Source: Piper betle (lineage: Eukaryota > Streptophyta > Magnoliopsida > Piperales > Piperaceae). From it: a stretch of DNA of 64,000 nucleotides. Location of the stretch: positions 1 to 64,000 of the forward strand of contig JAURVB010012430.1 of NCBI GenBank assembly GCA_033002965.1, written 5' to 3'. Below are positions 22,494 to 33,707 of the stretch, piece after piece. Below the pieces are notes generated by a model. The model saw nothing but the letters and a program-made list of their open reading frames with translations. It had not been told where the DNA came from and made no database searches. The translations under genes were made by a program, and so were the position numbers. How positions within the stretch are numbered: position 1 is the stretch's first letter; each line of letters opens with the position of its first letter.

Positions 22494-22770
22494 CCTCATT
22501 AGATTAGGATCATCTATCGTAGTTGCGGGTGCCTTAATAGACTTCTCAAACTGTATAATGATTGTGAATTTGTAGTACTCAATTGAGGTCTTGATCAATC
22601 TAAGTTCTGTCTCGACTTACTTGTGCTAAGAGTGGAAGAGTGGTCTATGAGTTGAGACAATAAAAAAATATAATTAAATTGAATTAGTCTGCCCCCATTA
22701 TGCACTTGTGATAGGGTAGGATTTGGCAATATCGGTAATCAAGGATTAGGCCTATGGTGTATATGTATAG

Positions 22771-23196
22771 TCTTTGTGCTTGTTGGATAGATCAATTAAA
22801 GTGGGAGTTTTTGCTACTGTTTGGTTAATGAATGATAATAATAATACTATTTTATTTAGTTATATAGTAGAATTACCATTGGTGGGATATGACATGTAAA
22901 ATTGAGTATTAATTAATAGATTTATAAATTAAATGGGTTATTAAAATATAATCGTGGTATAATCACAACCATTGAACCTTATAAACGTGTTTGAAATAAA
23001 TAAAGTTTGAACATTTATGAGATTCGGTAATTTAAAATAAATTTTACAAGTGATATTTTTAAATTTCAATACAAATTATATTAAATAATAAGATACAATG
23101 GTCTAATATGTAGTTGGATAATGATTAGAAATATTAAAAGTTAATAAATTATTATTAGTATATTTCATGATTGTAGTCAAAATCTAAACTTATGGA
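22771..23196 (+). repeat. Direct duplication, copy 2 (partner 21165-21598)
   Basis: Second copy of the 430-bp segment. It lacks a short internal piece near 23168 (GATATCATT in copy 1). It borders the alpha LTR relic that begins at about 23200. Confidence 0.92.
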
Positions 23197-23199
23197 AAA

Positions 23200-26100
23200 A
23201 GCCTAAATACAATAAAACTAGACAGGACACCAGGGCACCAGGGCAAAGCCCTTTCACCGAGCCAAAGTTTGAATTTCGTGATTCAAACGCGAATGCATAT
23301 GCCCTGATTTAGTGTGCTTGAATCCGTTAATCCTAAATTAGGATTTTGGGTCCTATTTCTAGTGCCCTTACACTCGTACTTATTGCAAAATTTAAGGTTT
23401 TGCACATTTGGAGCCACTGCCCTTGTGCCAGCAATTGTCAACTTGTGACAGGTGGGCGATAGGTTTTAATTGGCTAGCATGGTGGCCATAACAAGCAATG
23501 CCCTTGTGCCCCTAGCGCCCTTACGCTGACCCTATTTTCAGTTTTTTTAAAAGGCTATTTTCTGCACTTCTCCCACTCCTTTCTTCCACCATCCACTTCG
23601 TCTCCTCTACCCTATGAGCTCCTTGTTCTCCTCCTAGTATCATACAAGAGCTCTAGGAGCTCCCATGCATCCATTAAAGGGCCTAGGAAGCTTCTTGCCC
23701 TTGATTTCTTCCTCCTTGGTGGTATGTGCCTTTTCCTGTTTTCTTTTCTTGTTGTTTTTGTGTGTTGCTTGTTCTGTATGCTTGCTTAGCGTGCGCAACT
23801 TGCTCTACATTGTATCCTAGAGTTTCTAATTTCATTTAAGCTTGTTTTCACATTTTTCTTGCATTTGTACTTTGAGATATGATCTGTACATGCTTATATT
23901 CTCATACACCTCACCATCCATGACCTAATTCACTTAGATCTACCTTATCTCATGAATCTGACGTGATAAGAATGGGAACTTTGTTGGATTTGCTCTTGAT
24001 TCACTTAGCATTGTATCCATATGCATTTTATATATGAATTTATGTTGTATCATGGTTGGATTATGTTGAAGTTTTCATACAAAAGCTGCCTTATAACTAT
24101 ACCTGATCTGTGATGTTAGAGGTATGATTTTTATGCCTTTGTGTAGTGACTATTTATGTGAATGCCTTTTCTCATTTGTAGATGTAGGTGTTAGCTACCG
24201 GTATAAAAAATTTCATACTAAAATGGCTTCATGAAGAGCATCAACATGTACACTCAAGGACTACACACAAAGTCATGCGAAGGTTGTGTGACTGGTCAAC
24301 TTAGGCTATGCAAAACCAACTACTAAGAAGACCTCTAAAATCCTGAGAAAACTAACTTAAGTTTCGGCAAGTGTCTATTGGAAATCACCTAAAAACAAGC
24401 TTGTAATGAGTTTATTTGTGTAGTTAAATAATTCCCCTTTCTGGAGTGTGTAGAGAAGTAGGGTTTAACAATAATCTTTATCATTTATTGTAAAAAGTTT
24501 GTTTGCAAGGTGTTAGTGTGCAAAATTCCTTGAACTTTCACACAAATGTCCTACTAGGATCCCTATAATGCCATGAAAAATTTTAGGACCCTTAAACGTG
24601 TAGAAGGCCGATTAATATTTTTCATTCTACCGTAGGTAGGCCGAGTCTTGAAAATCCCATATTTTAGGCCCATAATCATCATTTTATATGGAACGACCAA
24701 GATAGCTTTTAGGACAAATATTTTATGGAGATTAAGCCCCAAGTGTTAGGAGCCCAGAGGAAGTTTCTTTAGAATTTAGGCCCGCTGGAGGCCCATGAAC
24801 CAGACTCACTAATGTTAGGTTAGTAGCCAAGGGCCATGAAATTGATAAATAGCCCATTAGATAGATGAGCTTAGAAACCAACTGAGCCCACAAGTCATGC
24901 CCATTATAAAAATTCAGGATGTGCCTTTGCCAATTAAGAGTAATGCCACTAAATTTCAGCTCAATAAGAGCCTATTTAGGCTGTTAAAAAATTTGTCTAA
25001 TTCTTGTAGTTCTGGTAAATCTAGATTAGGGTATGATTACAATTTCATTTAATTAATCCTATCTGAACCCCTAAGCCTCCTTAATTGTCATTAACCAACT
25101 TAATAGTAATTAGTGTATAATTAATTAACTCATTAATAGTGTTTATGCTTAATTTTTGTGAATGCATGATTTGAGGTTTTGTCTCAATTTGCATGCTTAG
25201 GGTGTGTGATTAAGGTTTAATGAATTACATTTCATTTTAGGATACATGAAGTGGGAGTGATGTGCTAGGTCATGGAGCACTAGTCATCAAGTCTATTGGT
25301 TTCCACTCTGCTTGATTCTCCGCTTGATTCTCCGCTTGGAGCCATGAGAGTGGTTTAGCTAAGTTTTTACAATAGGACAAGATTATTGGTGTTTTATTGA
25401 ATTACATTAATAGTGGGACATTTAGTCAACCTTCTCGTAGTTTAACTAAATCTTGTGGTTGAGATTTCCTGATGATTTTTGAACTCAAAATCTAGGAAAG
25501 TATTCTATGAAACTCTACCTAGGCCTATATATCTACGTATACAAATTTTGTTGTTTTACAATATAAATGAGAGAAGATATGAATACCGTGCTAATACTCC
25601 TCCACCCAAAATAGTACGAATACATCTTTATTGCAAACAACACATTTTCGGAATTTGTGGCATGAATTGCATGCTCCTCATCATTCGAGTATCGTGGCGG
25701 ACATTGTAGGTGGACATTGTGAGTGTATGTTCATTATTTAATTATATATTTCACCGAGCTTAATGGCTAACCAATGCCTACTTTGAGGGTGCACTATGCC
25801 TCTCCTTTCACATTCAAACTTGTGAGTTACTTCTGCAAGCTTTTAAGACGTTTCATGGATGATTAAGACATTCATCTAACAGTTTAATTATTATTAATTA
25901 CCATCAGCCTTTGATCTTTTGATTGTTGACGTTTTTCTATTATATATGTAGGTATGTATTCGTAGCTCGGATTGGCATAAGCGGATAAATCAAGTGGCTC
26001 ATGGAGACAGAGGTGGTGTTGTGTGACATGTTGTTTAAGTATTATATTATGTTATATATTTTGGGAACAACCCCTTATATCTCTTGATGTACCATTGTCT

Positions 26101-26638
26101 ATGGCTCATGCCTAAGTCTATATGATGTATGATAGTATATGTAGCACTTATGTTTTGCTGGTGTGCTAGTGCCTGTTTTAATTATTATCTTAATTATTTG
26201 ACTAATAGTCTCTATAGGAACTTTGGGGCATATTATTAACATATGTCCGTAGGGTGTGTTTAAACCCCAGAGTCTTGGAACTTATGAGGAGAAATATGAG
26301 GTACACTAAACCCTTGTGGATGCAACTATGTATGTTTATAGAAGTAACGTGAGCTAGAAGAGCTAATGGTTCATACAACTTGAAGACTCAGCATGAAGAC
26401 CAAGTATTACGGAATGATGTCCCAGCATTTGAGCAATGCCTCGTATCTACCTTTCACTTTGTGTTAAGGGTATATGAAACAGGTAACCATGACCTTGATA
26501 ATGATTCTATATCATGATAGGCTTAAGTAATAACCAAGTAACAATAACTCAAAATCTAAGTAGTGAGAATAGTGATCACACATGGATGAGTGCATCACTC
26601 TTAGTTGTAGTGGGGGTGTGCCTCTTTTACACACTCAG
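23200..26638 (+). mobile_element. Alpha-family LTR relic (left part)
   Basis: Degenerate but collinear with the alpha 5' LTR: pyrimidine-rich stretch after a TATA-like TTTTTTTAAAAGG near 23550, GCCCATGAACC-type segments near 24790, a TTTGCATGC motif near 25190, then a block near 25480-25700 matching 35340-35580, and a block near 25950-26040 matching 35810-35880. It continues at 28775 after an insertion. No coding capacity; open frames are short and random. Confidence 0.65.
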
Positions 26639-28313
26639 TGTAATGACCTGCCTGTTCTGAGCCACAAGCTAAGTATTACTATATAAAACTAAATATCTAG
26701 TAAATTAATTTTCTATTAATTTTTAACATTGTACATAAACCGATGATGTAAAATTCTATTGGAATCATACAAATTAAATTAATACTCAAGGAATTAGTTA
26801 AAGTTCAAATTCTAAGTCGTGCCATGGAATAAAATATAATATAGGCTTGGAATAATCTAAGACCCATGAAACGAACCGAAATCCCACTATCATTCAAACA
26901 ACCTAAAAGTATAACAACATATAAGAAAAAATAATAGTCTAATTACTAAGTCCTCTAGCTATCCCGACTTTACACATCCTTCCATAATGTTCACACCTGT
27001 GGAGGCAATTCCACGTTAGTGATAAAAATAATAAGCCATATAATTATAAAAAATAAGTTATTATATTCCACATTATTTGAATTTAGTCTTTTAGTGATTA
27101 TGAGTATATGCCAAGCTCTTATTATGCTAGGATGGGTGGCCGCCCCATCCAACTATCCTATGTATGAGCAAACATGCCACATGGCCCATGGCCTGTAGTA
27201 ACCGATATTTTCCATTGACTCACTATGTCAGTATCACAAGTGCATAATGAGTCGTCTTGCACCACCCCTTTCAGCATGGGGGCAGATATTTAATCTTTCA
27301 AGAAGTTTAAGGGTGCGGCTCCTTGTCGAAATGAGTCAAGTCTTTGACCCTGATTGTGCTCGGCGCGTAGTGATCCAATGTTGGCTCAGGTCGACCAAGG
27401 CTACTAAATAGAAATATATAACATTTTGAGTAATTATACGGACCTGAAATTCTGATGAGGCACCCATTACTATGACACACGATCCTAATCTAAATGAAAC
27501 AATAAAATTATACATTGGTGTAATTTTATACGAGCAAAAATGCATGGAAGAGGAAGAGGAGAGGTGTACCTAAGAGATGATGGAGAGGCTCCCAACAAAG
27601 AAGATGATACTAGCGGGCGGAAAGTGTTGGAAAATAGGCTCTCTAGCTAAATCAACCAAAAAAAAATTATTTTCCCTTAAGCTACTCAATTAACTTCTCT
27701 AAAGCCTTCCTTTTATGGGCCAAATGTACTCACAAACAATGAAGATGATGTTTCATTTAACTTTAACAGAATTCTCCTTATATAGAAGAATATGTGTGGA
27801 ATTCAAGAAGTCACTACATTAAACTTCTATAGAAAAGAACATAATCACACATAAGTATATGAAACTCCAACCATTAGTATGATAATGAAGTAAAAAACTT
27901 ACTATTGAATTTAATACGAATGAGTGTTAAATCACACTCACAACTCCCAATCCCAAAATTCCAACGTGGGGAGACAAAGTCTTCTCTTATCTTCAATTTT
28001 TAACCAAAACTCCATCCTTACTCACCATGTCAACCTACCGAAAAGACTTTAGCCACTACTAACCCAAGCCAATGGGTTCGACCTGTGGTTGAACCTTATT
28101 CAACCGAAAGGGGAAAATAAAAAGAATAAAGTAGATATAGTAAATAAAGCTTATACCACCTATAAATACCACCACACTAATACGCTAAAAGTAATAATTT
28201 ATAATTTATAATATTAATTCATAAGAATTAATTTTATTAAGTAATATTTATGATTCGTTCTAAGATTTATGAAACCCACAATAAAATAACCTAGTTATTT
28301 TTGAGGTTTTACA
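26639..28313 (-). mobile_element. Gamma-like LTR
   Basis: Plus-strand ends are TGTAATGACCTGCC and GAGGTTTTACA. Internal blocks CACCTGTGGAGGCAATTCCA (27000) and the segment with GACCCTGATTGTGCTCGGCG (27345-27365) match gamma LTRs at 40470 and 41220. It interrupts the alpha LTR relic. The left flank CTCAG resembles CTTAG at 28775, after the adjacent TRIM piece, so LTR and TRIM may have come in as one unit. Confidence 0.65.
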
Positions 28314-28451
28314 ATCTTGGCTTAAGTGAGGCGTCAGGTGCAAGCTTACTTAAATGCAACTTGTACGCAAATACATGACCACCCCACTCCCTAAGTGGGT
28401 AGAGGCAACTTGTGACCTAAGTGGGGGCATCAAGGTGATGTGGATGTTTGG

Positions 28452-28774
28452 GTCGGGATGTTACTAATGGTATCAGAGCCTTCTAGTTTTGTGTTAGATG
28501 GTGGGTTAGACTAGGGGTATTGGCTAGGCTGTCAATTACAGGCCAAAGAAGGTCATGACTTGGGCTAGCAACAGGCCATGTGTAGGAATTTTGGGGATGA
28601 AATTTCCTAAGGTGGGTAGATTGTGAGATCCCTCAACTTAGTCCCACATCTAATACCTACTAGGATAAGATCATGTTTATAAGTGAGAATGGACTATAGA
28701 TCTTTAATTTTGTTAAGCACTTTCAAAGAAATAACTTAGGCCCATTATGTTGCACTTTGGGTTGGGTTGTTACA
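28452..28774 (+). mobile_element. TRIM element, 5' LTR mostly missing
   Basis: The end of the 5' LTR (GTCGGGATGTTAC), the primer-binding site TGGTATCAGAGCC at 28468-28480, the short interior, and a complete 153-bp 3' LTR at 28622-28774 (TGTGAGATCCCTCAAC ... TTGTTACA) match the TRIM copies at 33052 and 45980. Only the interior that other copies also share is present; no coding capacity. The sequence to the left (28314-28451) is not TRIM LTR. Confidence 0.85.
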
Positions 28775-28985
28775 CTTAGAGTGCTCATTTGCATTTCTTT
28801 CAAGTCACTGCTCTCAGTAAACCTTTTGTATGTATTTGGAGTCATGTTGGAAGCCTAATATTAGTGCCTTCCCCTTAGCTTATGGTATGCATGCATGTTT
28901 ATGTATGATGCTCTGCCCCACTTTTCTATCTTATGGCTCCTTGAGGAAGTGGGAACGCTTCTTTTACATATGCCTGGTCCCGAAA
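28775..28985 (+). mobile_element. Alpha-family LTR relic (right part)
   Basis: AGAGTGCTCATTTGCATTTC at the left edge picks up where the alpha relic stopped at 26638, equivalent to AAGCACTCATTTAGGAG near 36170 in the alpha 5' LTR. Beyond about 28985 the sequence is Tat-type pol. Confidence 0.55.
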
Positions 28986-29930
28986 GTGTACACAAATATG
29001 TAGTTACCCATTTTCCTTCTTCACAAGGATGATATTAACAAGCCACTTTGAATATTACATTTCTCGAATGACAAATTTGTGTGATGCTATGTCTGGGGAA
29101 AGGCCAAGCATCTCATCTTAGGACAACGCAAAGCTGTCTTTCTATACTCACAACAAGTCAACGAGTTGATGCTGCTTGAAGTCTTCTAGACCACTTCCAA
29201 GGAGTGTAGGGTGCGGGCTCATTATAGTCTCGAGGTTGATCTCTGCATGATGCTCAACAACAAGGGTCATACAGTCTTCAAAGTGAGGCAGTGTGGACAA
29301 TATGTCTTAATGATAGGTAGCTAGATCTCCATTAGCAAAACACCTGCTAAAAAAGGCAAGTTACTCTCAAAGTTACCTTCGTCATTAGATCATCCTCGAT
29401 AATCTAGTGCAAAGATAAATGGTTGAACACAATCACTTTGTTCAATACCACCTTTTGTTGGGGAAGAGTGAGAGGCACTCATGCATGTGATGTGATTGTT
29501 AATGGTATGAAGCATGAGGCTAAGTGGCTTCTTTTGTATAGGTACCTTAGGCCATGACATTTGAGCAACAACCGTCTACATATCCTCCCTTAAGAGTTGG
29601 TTTCTTGCCTTAATTGTCTACATGACAATTGGAGGAGGGGATTATCTTTATGAATTTACTGGATGAAGTTGAACTCAGAGGGTTATAGGCATGCACTCAA
29701 GGGTGGGCGCCAATGTTGGAATTGATGCATTGGGTGACTTTTGGAACTTCAATCTTCTTGGTGCCAAAGTCGACGAACAATTCACCGTGAGCATAATAAA
29801 ATTAGGCAATGGGACAATTGCTTGGTAAACATGTGATGTGGGCCTCTACGAGCTATCTTGAGAATATTTCATGAGAAGAAGAAACCCGCCTCAAAGAAGT
29901 GAGCCAACTCAAGCATGACCGGGTTATGTA
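28986..29930 (-). pseudogene. Tat-type Ty3 pol: protease-RT linker and RT start
   Basis: Minus strand near 29130-28990 reads SYDEMLGLSPDIASHKFVI-like sequence, then REM, a stop, YSKWLVNIILVKKENG. This matches the linker and first RT motif of Tat-lineage Ty3 elements. RT core motifs are absent: the sequence ends at about 28986, and the next recognisable piece of pol in the same orientation is the RNase H at 20757. Upstream (29160-29930) is probably protease-RT spacer but too decayed to assign. Many stops and frameshifts. Confidence 0.65.
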
Positions 29931-30183
29931 TCCCCTTGATTCAAATATGGTTTCCTTTAGTAGTGTAGCCTTCATACATTAGAGCTATGAGGATGTTATG
30001 CATCGATGGTCGTGGATTCAAGTGTTAGAACCATGTTTTTATGATTATCATCGTAGGTTAATTGATACTATTTATTAAGGATGCATGATTGTAATGAAGT
30101 AGGTGAGAGATGTAGACATGTATTGTGCAACCTTTCTCTTGTAAGGAATTGCTCATTGCAATAACATACGGGGAGAGTTCATA

Positions 30184-30193
30184 TATATAAATA
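30184..30193 (+). promoter_or_regulatory. TATA box (LTR promoter)
   Basis: TATATAAATA in front of GGTATATGTC. Consistent with an LTR promoter on the plus strand. Confidence 0.5.
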
Positions 30194-31088
30194 GGTATAT
30201 GTCTAAGGGGAGAGTGCTCGTATGTAGGGAGAGATATAAGTGCATAGTTTAGTCATCTCATAAGCTTGAAGTTATAATGATCTATTAATCAGAATGAATA
30301 ACTCATGTTAGGATTACAAATCTGTAGTTGGTCATAGGTTTCATGACATGAGTATCATTGACATATGCAATCCATCATGACATCTTGCATTGTTCATTGA
30401 ATTACCCTATTGTGTAGGCACGAAGCAATAAAGATGCATGGATTATAAGGGATGAGTTTGAAGTCTTGAAAAATTGAAGATTAACATGGCAAGCTTAAAG
30501 GAATGGTTTATTAGGATTGACACCAACTATTTAGAGAGTTCACAATAACATGGGAGTTGTCTTCATCAAATGGTGTGGAGATAAGATAACATTACAAGCT
30601 CTCTAAGCACAACCATTGAACTCTACAAATCATCAAGGGAATCAAAGAAGAAGGGTGGTTCGACCTTCGGCTAACCTTCAATCATGTGTTTAGCTAACCT
30701 TCGGTAATGCATTTGGCAACCGAAGACCTTCGGCTTGGCAAGAAGCCAACTGGGAGCTGACTCTTGTAACCCATTGGTCAAGGTTTCAACAACCAACATC
30801 TAGAACTGTAAAGAAGAAAAGTTGAAGTAGCTGAGTTTAGCAGGGAGTTCGGTCACATGTTTGGCTACGAAGGGACAGTGACAGAAACTTCGGAGACAGA
30901 TCGAGGATTTCGGATGTTTTGAGAAGATCGGTGAATTTTTAGAAGAGGGTTCGGCCAGGCGATCAATCGTGTGCTTGGCAGCTGAAGTAGAAAAGACCTG
31001 GCCAAGTTAGAAAAACTAACTAGTAGAGAAATATAAATGGAGGAATTGAATCCCAACTGGGCTATTTTTAGGAGAGGTTTAGAGAGCT

Positions 31089-31096
31089 TATAAATA
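31089..31096 (+). promoter_or_regulatory. TATA box (LTR promoter)
   Basis: TATAAATA preceded by GAGAGC and followed by GGAGTTTGGGAGTGG, the usual look of a plant LTR core promoter. Confidence 0.55.
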
Positions 31097-32186
31097 GGAG
31101 TTTGGGAGTGGGTTTGGCAACCCTTAGTCCATGGATTGAACTAGCTCTTTTGGTGTGAATTAGGAAGCTCAAGCTTGTGTGAAAATTGGTGTAATCTTTA
31201 ACTTGTATTCCTTGTATTCCAAAGTGTTTCATGTGCAAACGAAGGAGAGATCCTTGTATGTGAAACATTGCTCAATATTTTGAGCTGATTTGTAAACTCT
31301 CAAGTTGTTGAATATGTGTGTGAGAGCCTAGGCCTTTGAGGAAGAGGTACTAGAAAGAAGAAACTTCCTTAGCTCAAGGTGTGAGATTGTGAAGGGAGTG
31401 CAACTTCAATGTGGTTGCTCCAAGGGTGTTAGAACTGGTTGCAAAACTCCTTGACACTTGGGAGGTGTTTGATAGGAAGGCTTGTAGCTCACGAACGGCC
31501 TTGACACTTGGTGTTAGAGAAGGAAGGCTTGTTGGAGGCTCCAAGGGTGTTAGCTTGCAAGCTTCCTTGGCCCGTGTGGGGTGCTTGAAGGAGGGTTTGT
31601 GAGTACAAGATTCTTTGGTACTTGGTTATTGTAAAGGAGGTCTTTTTGTAACTTGTTAGTTGTACAAAATTGTTGTCATATTGAAGCTTCAAAGACCTAC
31701 CCAACCAAAGGACCTGTTGGGCAAGGAGAAATGACATACTAGGTTGGGAAACTCTTCAAAAATTGTTTGTGTTTTGCATCTTCTCTCCTCTTTGTGTGCT
31801 TATACTTACTTGTTAATACAATATTTGTCTGCACACTCACTTAACTTCCTTGAGCATGACTTTGTCGCATTTGGAAGTTAAGTATCCACAAGTTCTAAAG
31901 CCTCTTTGCTTCTTGTATGGTTTTGTCTTACTCACCGACTCAAGTAGCAACTTGGAATTGGACTTCTTGTGGCTTACACACCACTAATTAATTGGGTTCT
32001 TATGATTGCTAAAGTGCCTTTCTCATCTACTTGATCGCCACTTGTACTTACTTGTTTATCTATTTGTGATTCTCTTTTCCTTGTGCTTAATTTGTTAAAA
32101 TTGTTTCCACTATCGTAGTCTATTCTTGAGATCATTATAATGCCCTAAGGATTGTGAGGATCTAACTATTGCTTTAATTGTGTAGT

Positions 32187-32348
32187 TAGCTCTCACCCAC
32201 ATTACTGTGCCCTCACCAAGGACACCTAAAAGCCCAGGCTAGCTTTGTCAAGGCCATTTTGAAGGAGTAGCTCTCACCCACATTATTGTACCCTCACCAA
32301 GGACACCCAAAAGCCCAGGCTAGCTCCGTCAAGGCCATTTTGAAGGAG
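32187..32348 (+). repeat. 81-bp tandem duplication
   Basis: Two adjacent copies, 32187-32267 and 32268-32348, both beginning TAGCTCTCACCCACATTA and ending CATTTTGAAGGAG. They differ at only a handful of positions, so the duplication is fairly recent compared with its surroundings. Confidence 0.95.
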
Positions 32349-33051
32349 TCTAGTTAGTTTCAAGATTTGAGGGAGAGGATAGGACAAGGTAGTGCACAAG
32401 TGAGGGAGATTAGGCAAAAATATTGGAACAACTGGGGGATGATAAGGAAGCTTTCCCTATAAATACCCTTCTCATGGAAATGGAGAAGGGGAGGCTCAAG
32501 ATTCTCACGTGGGGGTGGAGTTTTGCCGGAAGAGTAAGGAGAGCAGTAGCTAAGAAGAAGAAAAGCAAGAGGGAGGAGCCCCTCATTAGCGACATTATTT
32601 AGGTGACGCTCACAGTAAAAGACAAGCCATTGGCCCAAGGTTTCAGAGTTGGTTTGGCCTTGACTTAAATCGAGTTAGTTGGATCTGACCCTTCTTTTCG
32701 TGGTTCAAGTATGGTATGGTGTATGTCTCCCTAGCCATAGCCTCCTTCACTACTCTATATCCCCATTTGGATGCTACACCACGACTTTTTTATTTTTCGT
32801 TTGGTCAAGTTGAGTCTAGTTGGATATTAGGACCGAGTCCCTTGTGAGTCTTGGTTGCTTATTGTGTGTTTGGAACCCCTCTTCGGCTGTTCTAGCCTTT
32901 TGGGACCCATGATGCAGTTCCCAAGGCATTCTGGCTGCCTAGGGTGGAAATCCTAAGCATGTGTGCACTAGGAGCAAAACATGGGTTCCCTATTGCCACC
33001 CTTGTCCTCGAACCTGGAACAAAGTCGGGTGCCTTTTCACCCAAACCATAC

Positions 33052-33581
33052 TGTGAGATCCCTCAACTTAGTCCCACATCTAATACCTACTGGGAGAAGA
33101 TCCTGTTTATAAGTGGGAATGGACTATAGATCTTTAACTTGGGTTAACCATTTGAAAGAAATGACTTAGGCCCATTATGTTGCACTTTGGACTGGGTCGT
33201 TACAAGTGGTATCAGAGCAACCTGGTTCTATGTTAGATGGTGGGCTAGACTAGGGATGTTGGCTAGGCTGCCGGTCATGGGCCAGAATGGTCGTGGGCTA
33301 GGCTAGCAACGGGCTGGACTAGGGACTTTGGCTAGGTTGTCGGTCACGGGCTAGAAAGGTTGTGGGCTGAGGCTAGCAACGGGCCAAGTATAGGCATTTC
33401 GGGGATGAAATTTCCCAAGGTGGTGGATTATGAGATCCCTCAACTTAGTCCCACATCTAATACCTACTAGGAGAAGATCATGTTTATAAGTGAGAATGGA
33501 CTATAGATCTTTAACTTGGGTTAACTATTTTAAAGAAATGACTAAGACCCATTACGTTGCACTTTGGGCCGGGTCGTTACA
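33052..33581 (+). mobile_element. TRIM (terminal-repeat retrotransposon in miniature)
   Basis: Two 153-bp LTRs, 33052-33204 and 33429-33581, each TGTGAGATCCCTCAACTTAG ... GGGTCGTTACA (the second starts TATGAG). A primer-binding site TGGTATCAGAGC lies at 33207-33218. The ~220-bp interior contains repeated GGCTAGGCTG/GGGCTAG motifs and no ORF, and ends with AAGGTGGTGGAT, the polypurine tract. The flanks CATAC and AATAT are a decayed target duplication. The alpha 3' LTR shows the empty site (ACCATACCCCATTTT near 50302). Mobilised in trans by other elements, as known for TRIMs. Confidence 0.95.
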
Positions 33582-33699
33582 AATATCCTATTTTTGGCCA
33601 GGCCATGCCTATGATGTCAATGGACAGTGTTGTTTACTCTGGCAGATCAAAGGCCAATACCCATACCCATGCCTTTGTGCTGGCAGTTTTTCCCTTTTC

Positions 33700-33707
33700 T
33701 ATAAAAA
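33700..33707 (+). promoter_or_regulatory. TATA box of the alpha 5' LTR
   Basis: TATAAAAA followed by CCCACTTTTCTCC and a long CT-rich leader. The 3' LTR has the decayed equivalent GATAAAAA at 50428-50435. Likely the core promoter of the alpha element. Confidence 0.7.

Larger units (their letters stand above)
20767..23196. other. AT-rich repeat block, no gene
   Basis: Very AT-rich sequence without credible coding potential. It holds a 430-bp direct duplication and a hairpin shared with gamma LTRs. A segment near 22440-22520 is the reverse complement of sequence near 27480-27550, so part of it is probably gamma-related LTR sequence. Ends are not defined by terminal TG/CA or target duplication that I can see. 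Confidence 0.6.
29931..32186 (+). mobile_element. Long-LTR-like sequence with promoter motifs, family unknown
   Basis: No coding region is supported. Two strong TATA boxes (30184 and 31089) are each followed by the purine/T-rich text typical of LTR R-U5 regions, and 31390-31620 carries short repeats such as GCTCCAAGGGTGTTAG (31417 and 31538) and CTTGACACTTGG. This resembles long copia (SIRE-like) or Tat LTRs, but I could not identify terminal repeats or a target duplication. Open frames of about 60-80 codons on both strands look random. Confidence 0.45.

Noticed and set aside
21165..23196. LTR pair of a small retrotransposon
   Set aside because: The two copies lack TG/CA ends, a primer site, a polypurine tract and a target duplication.
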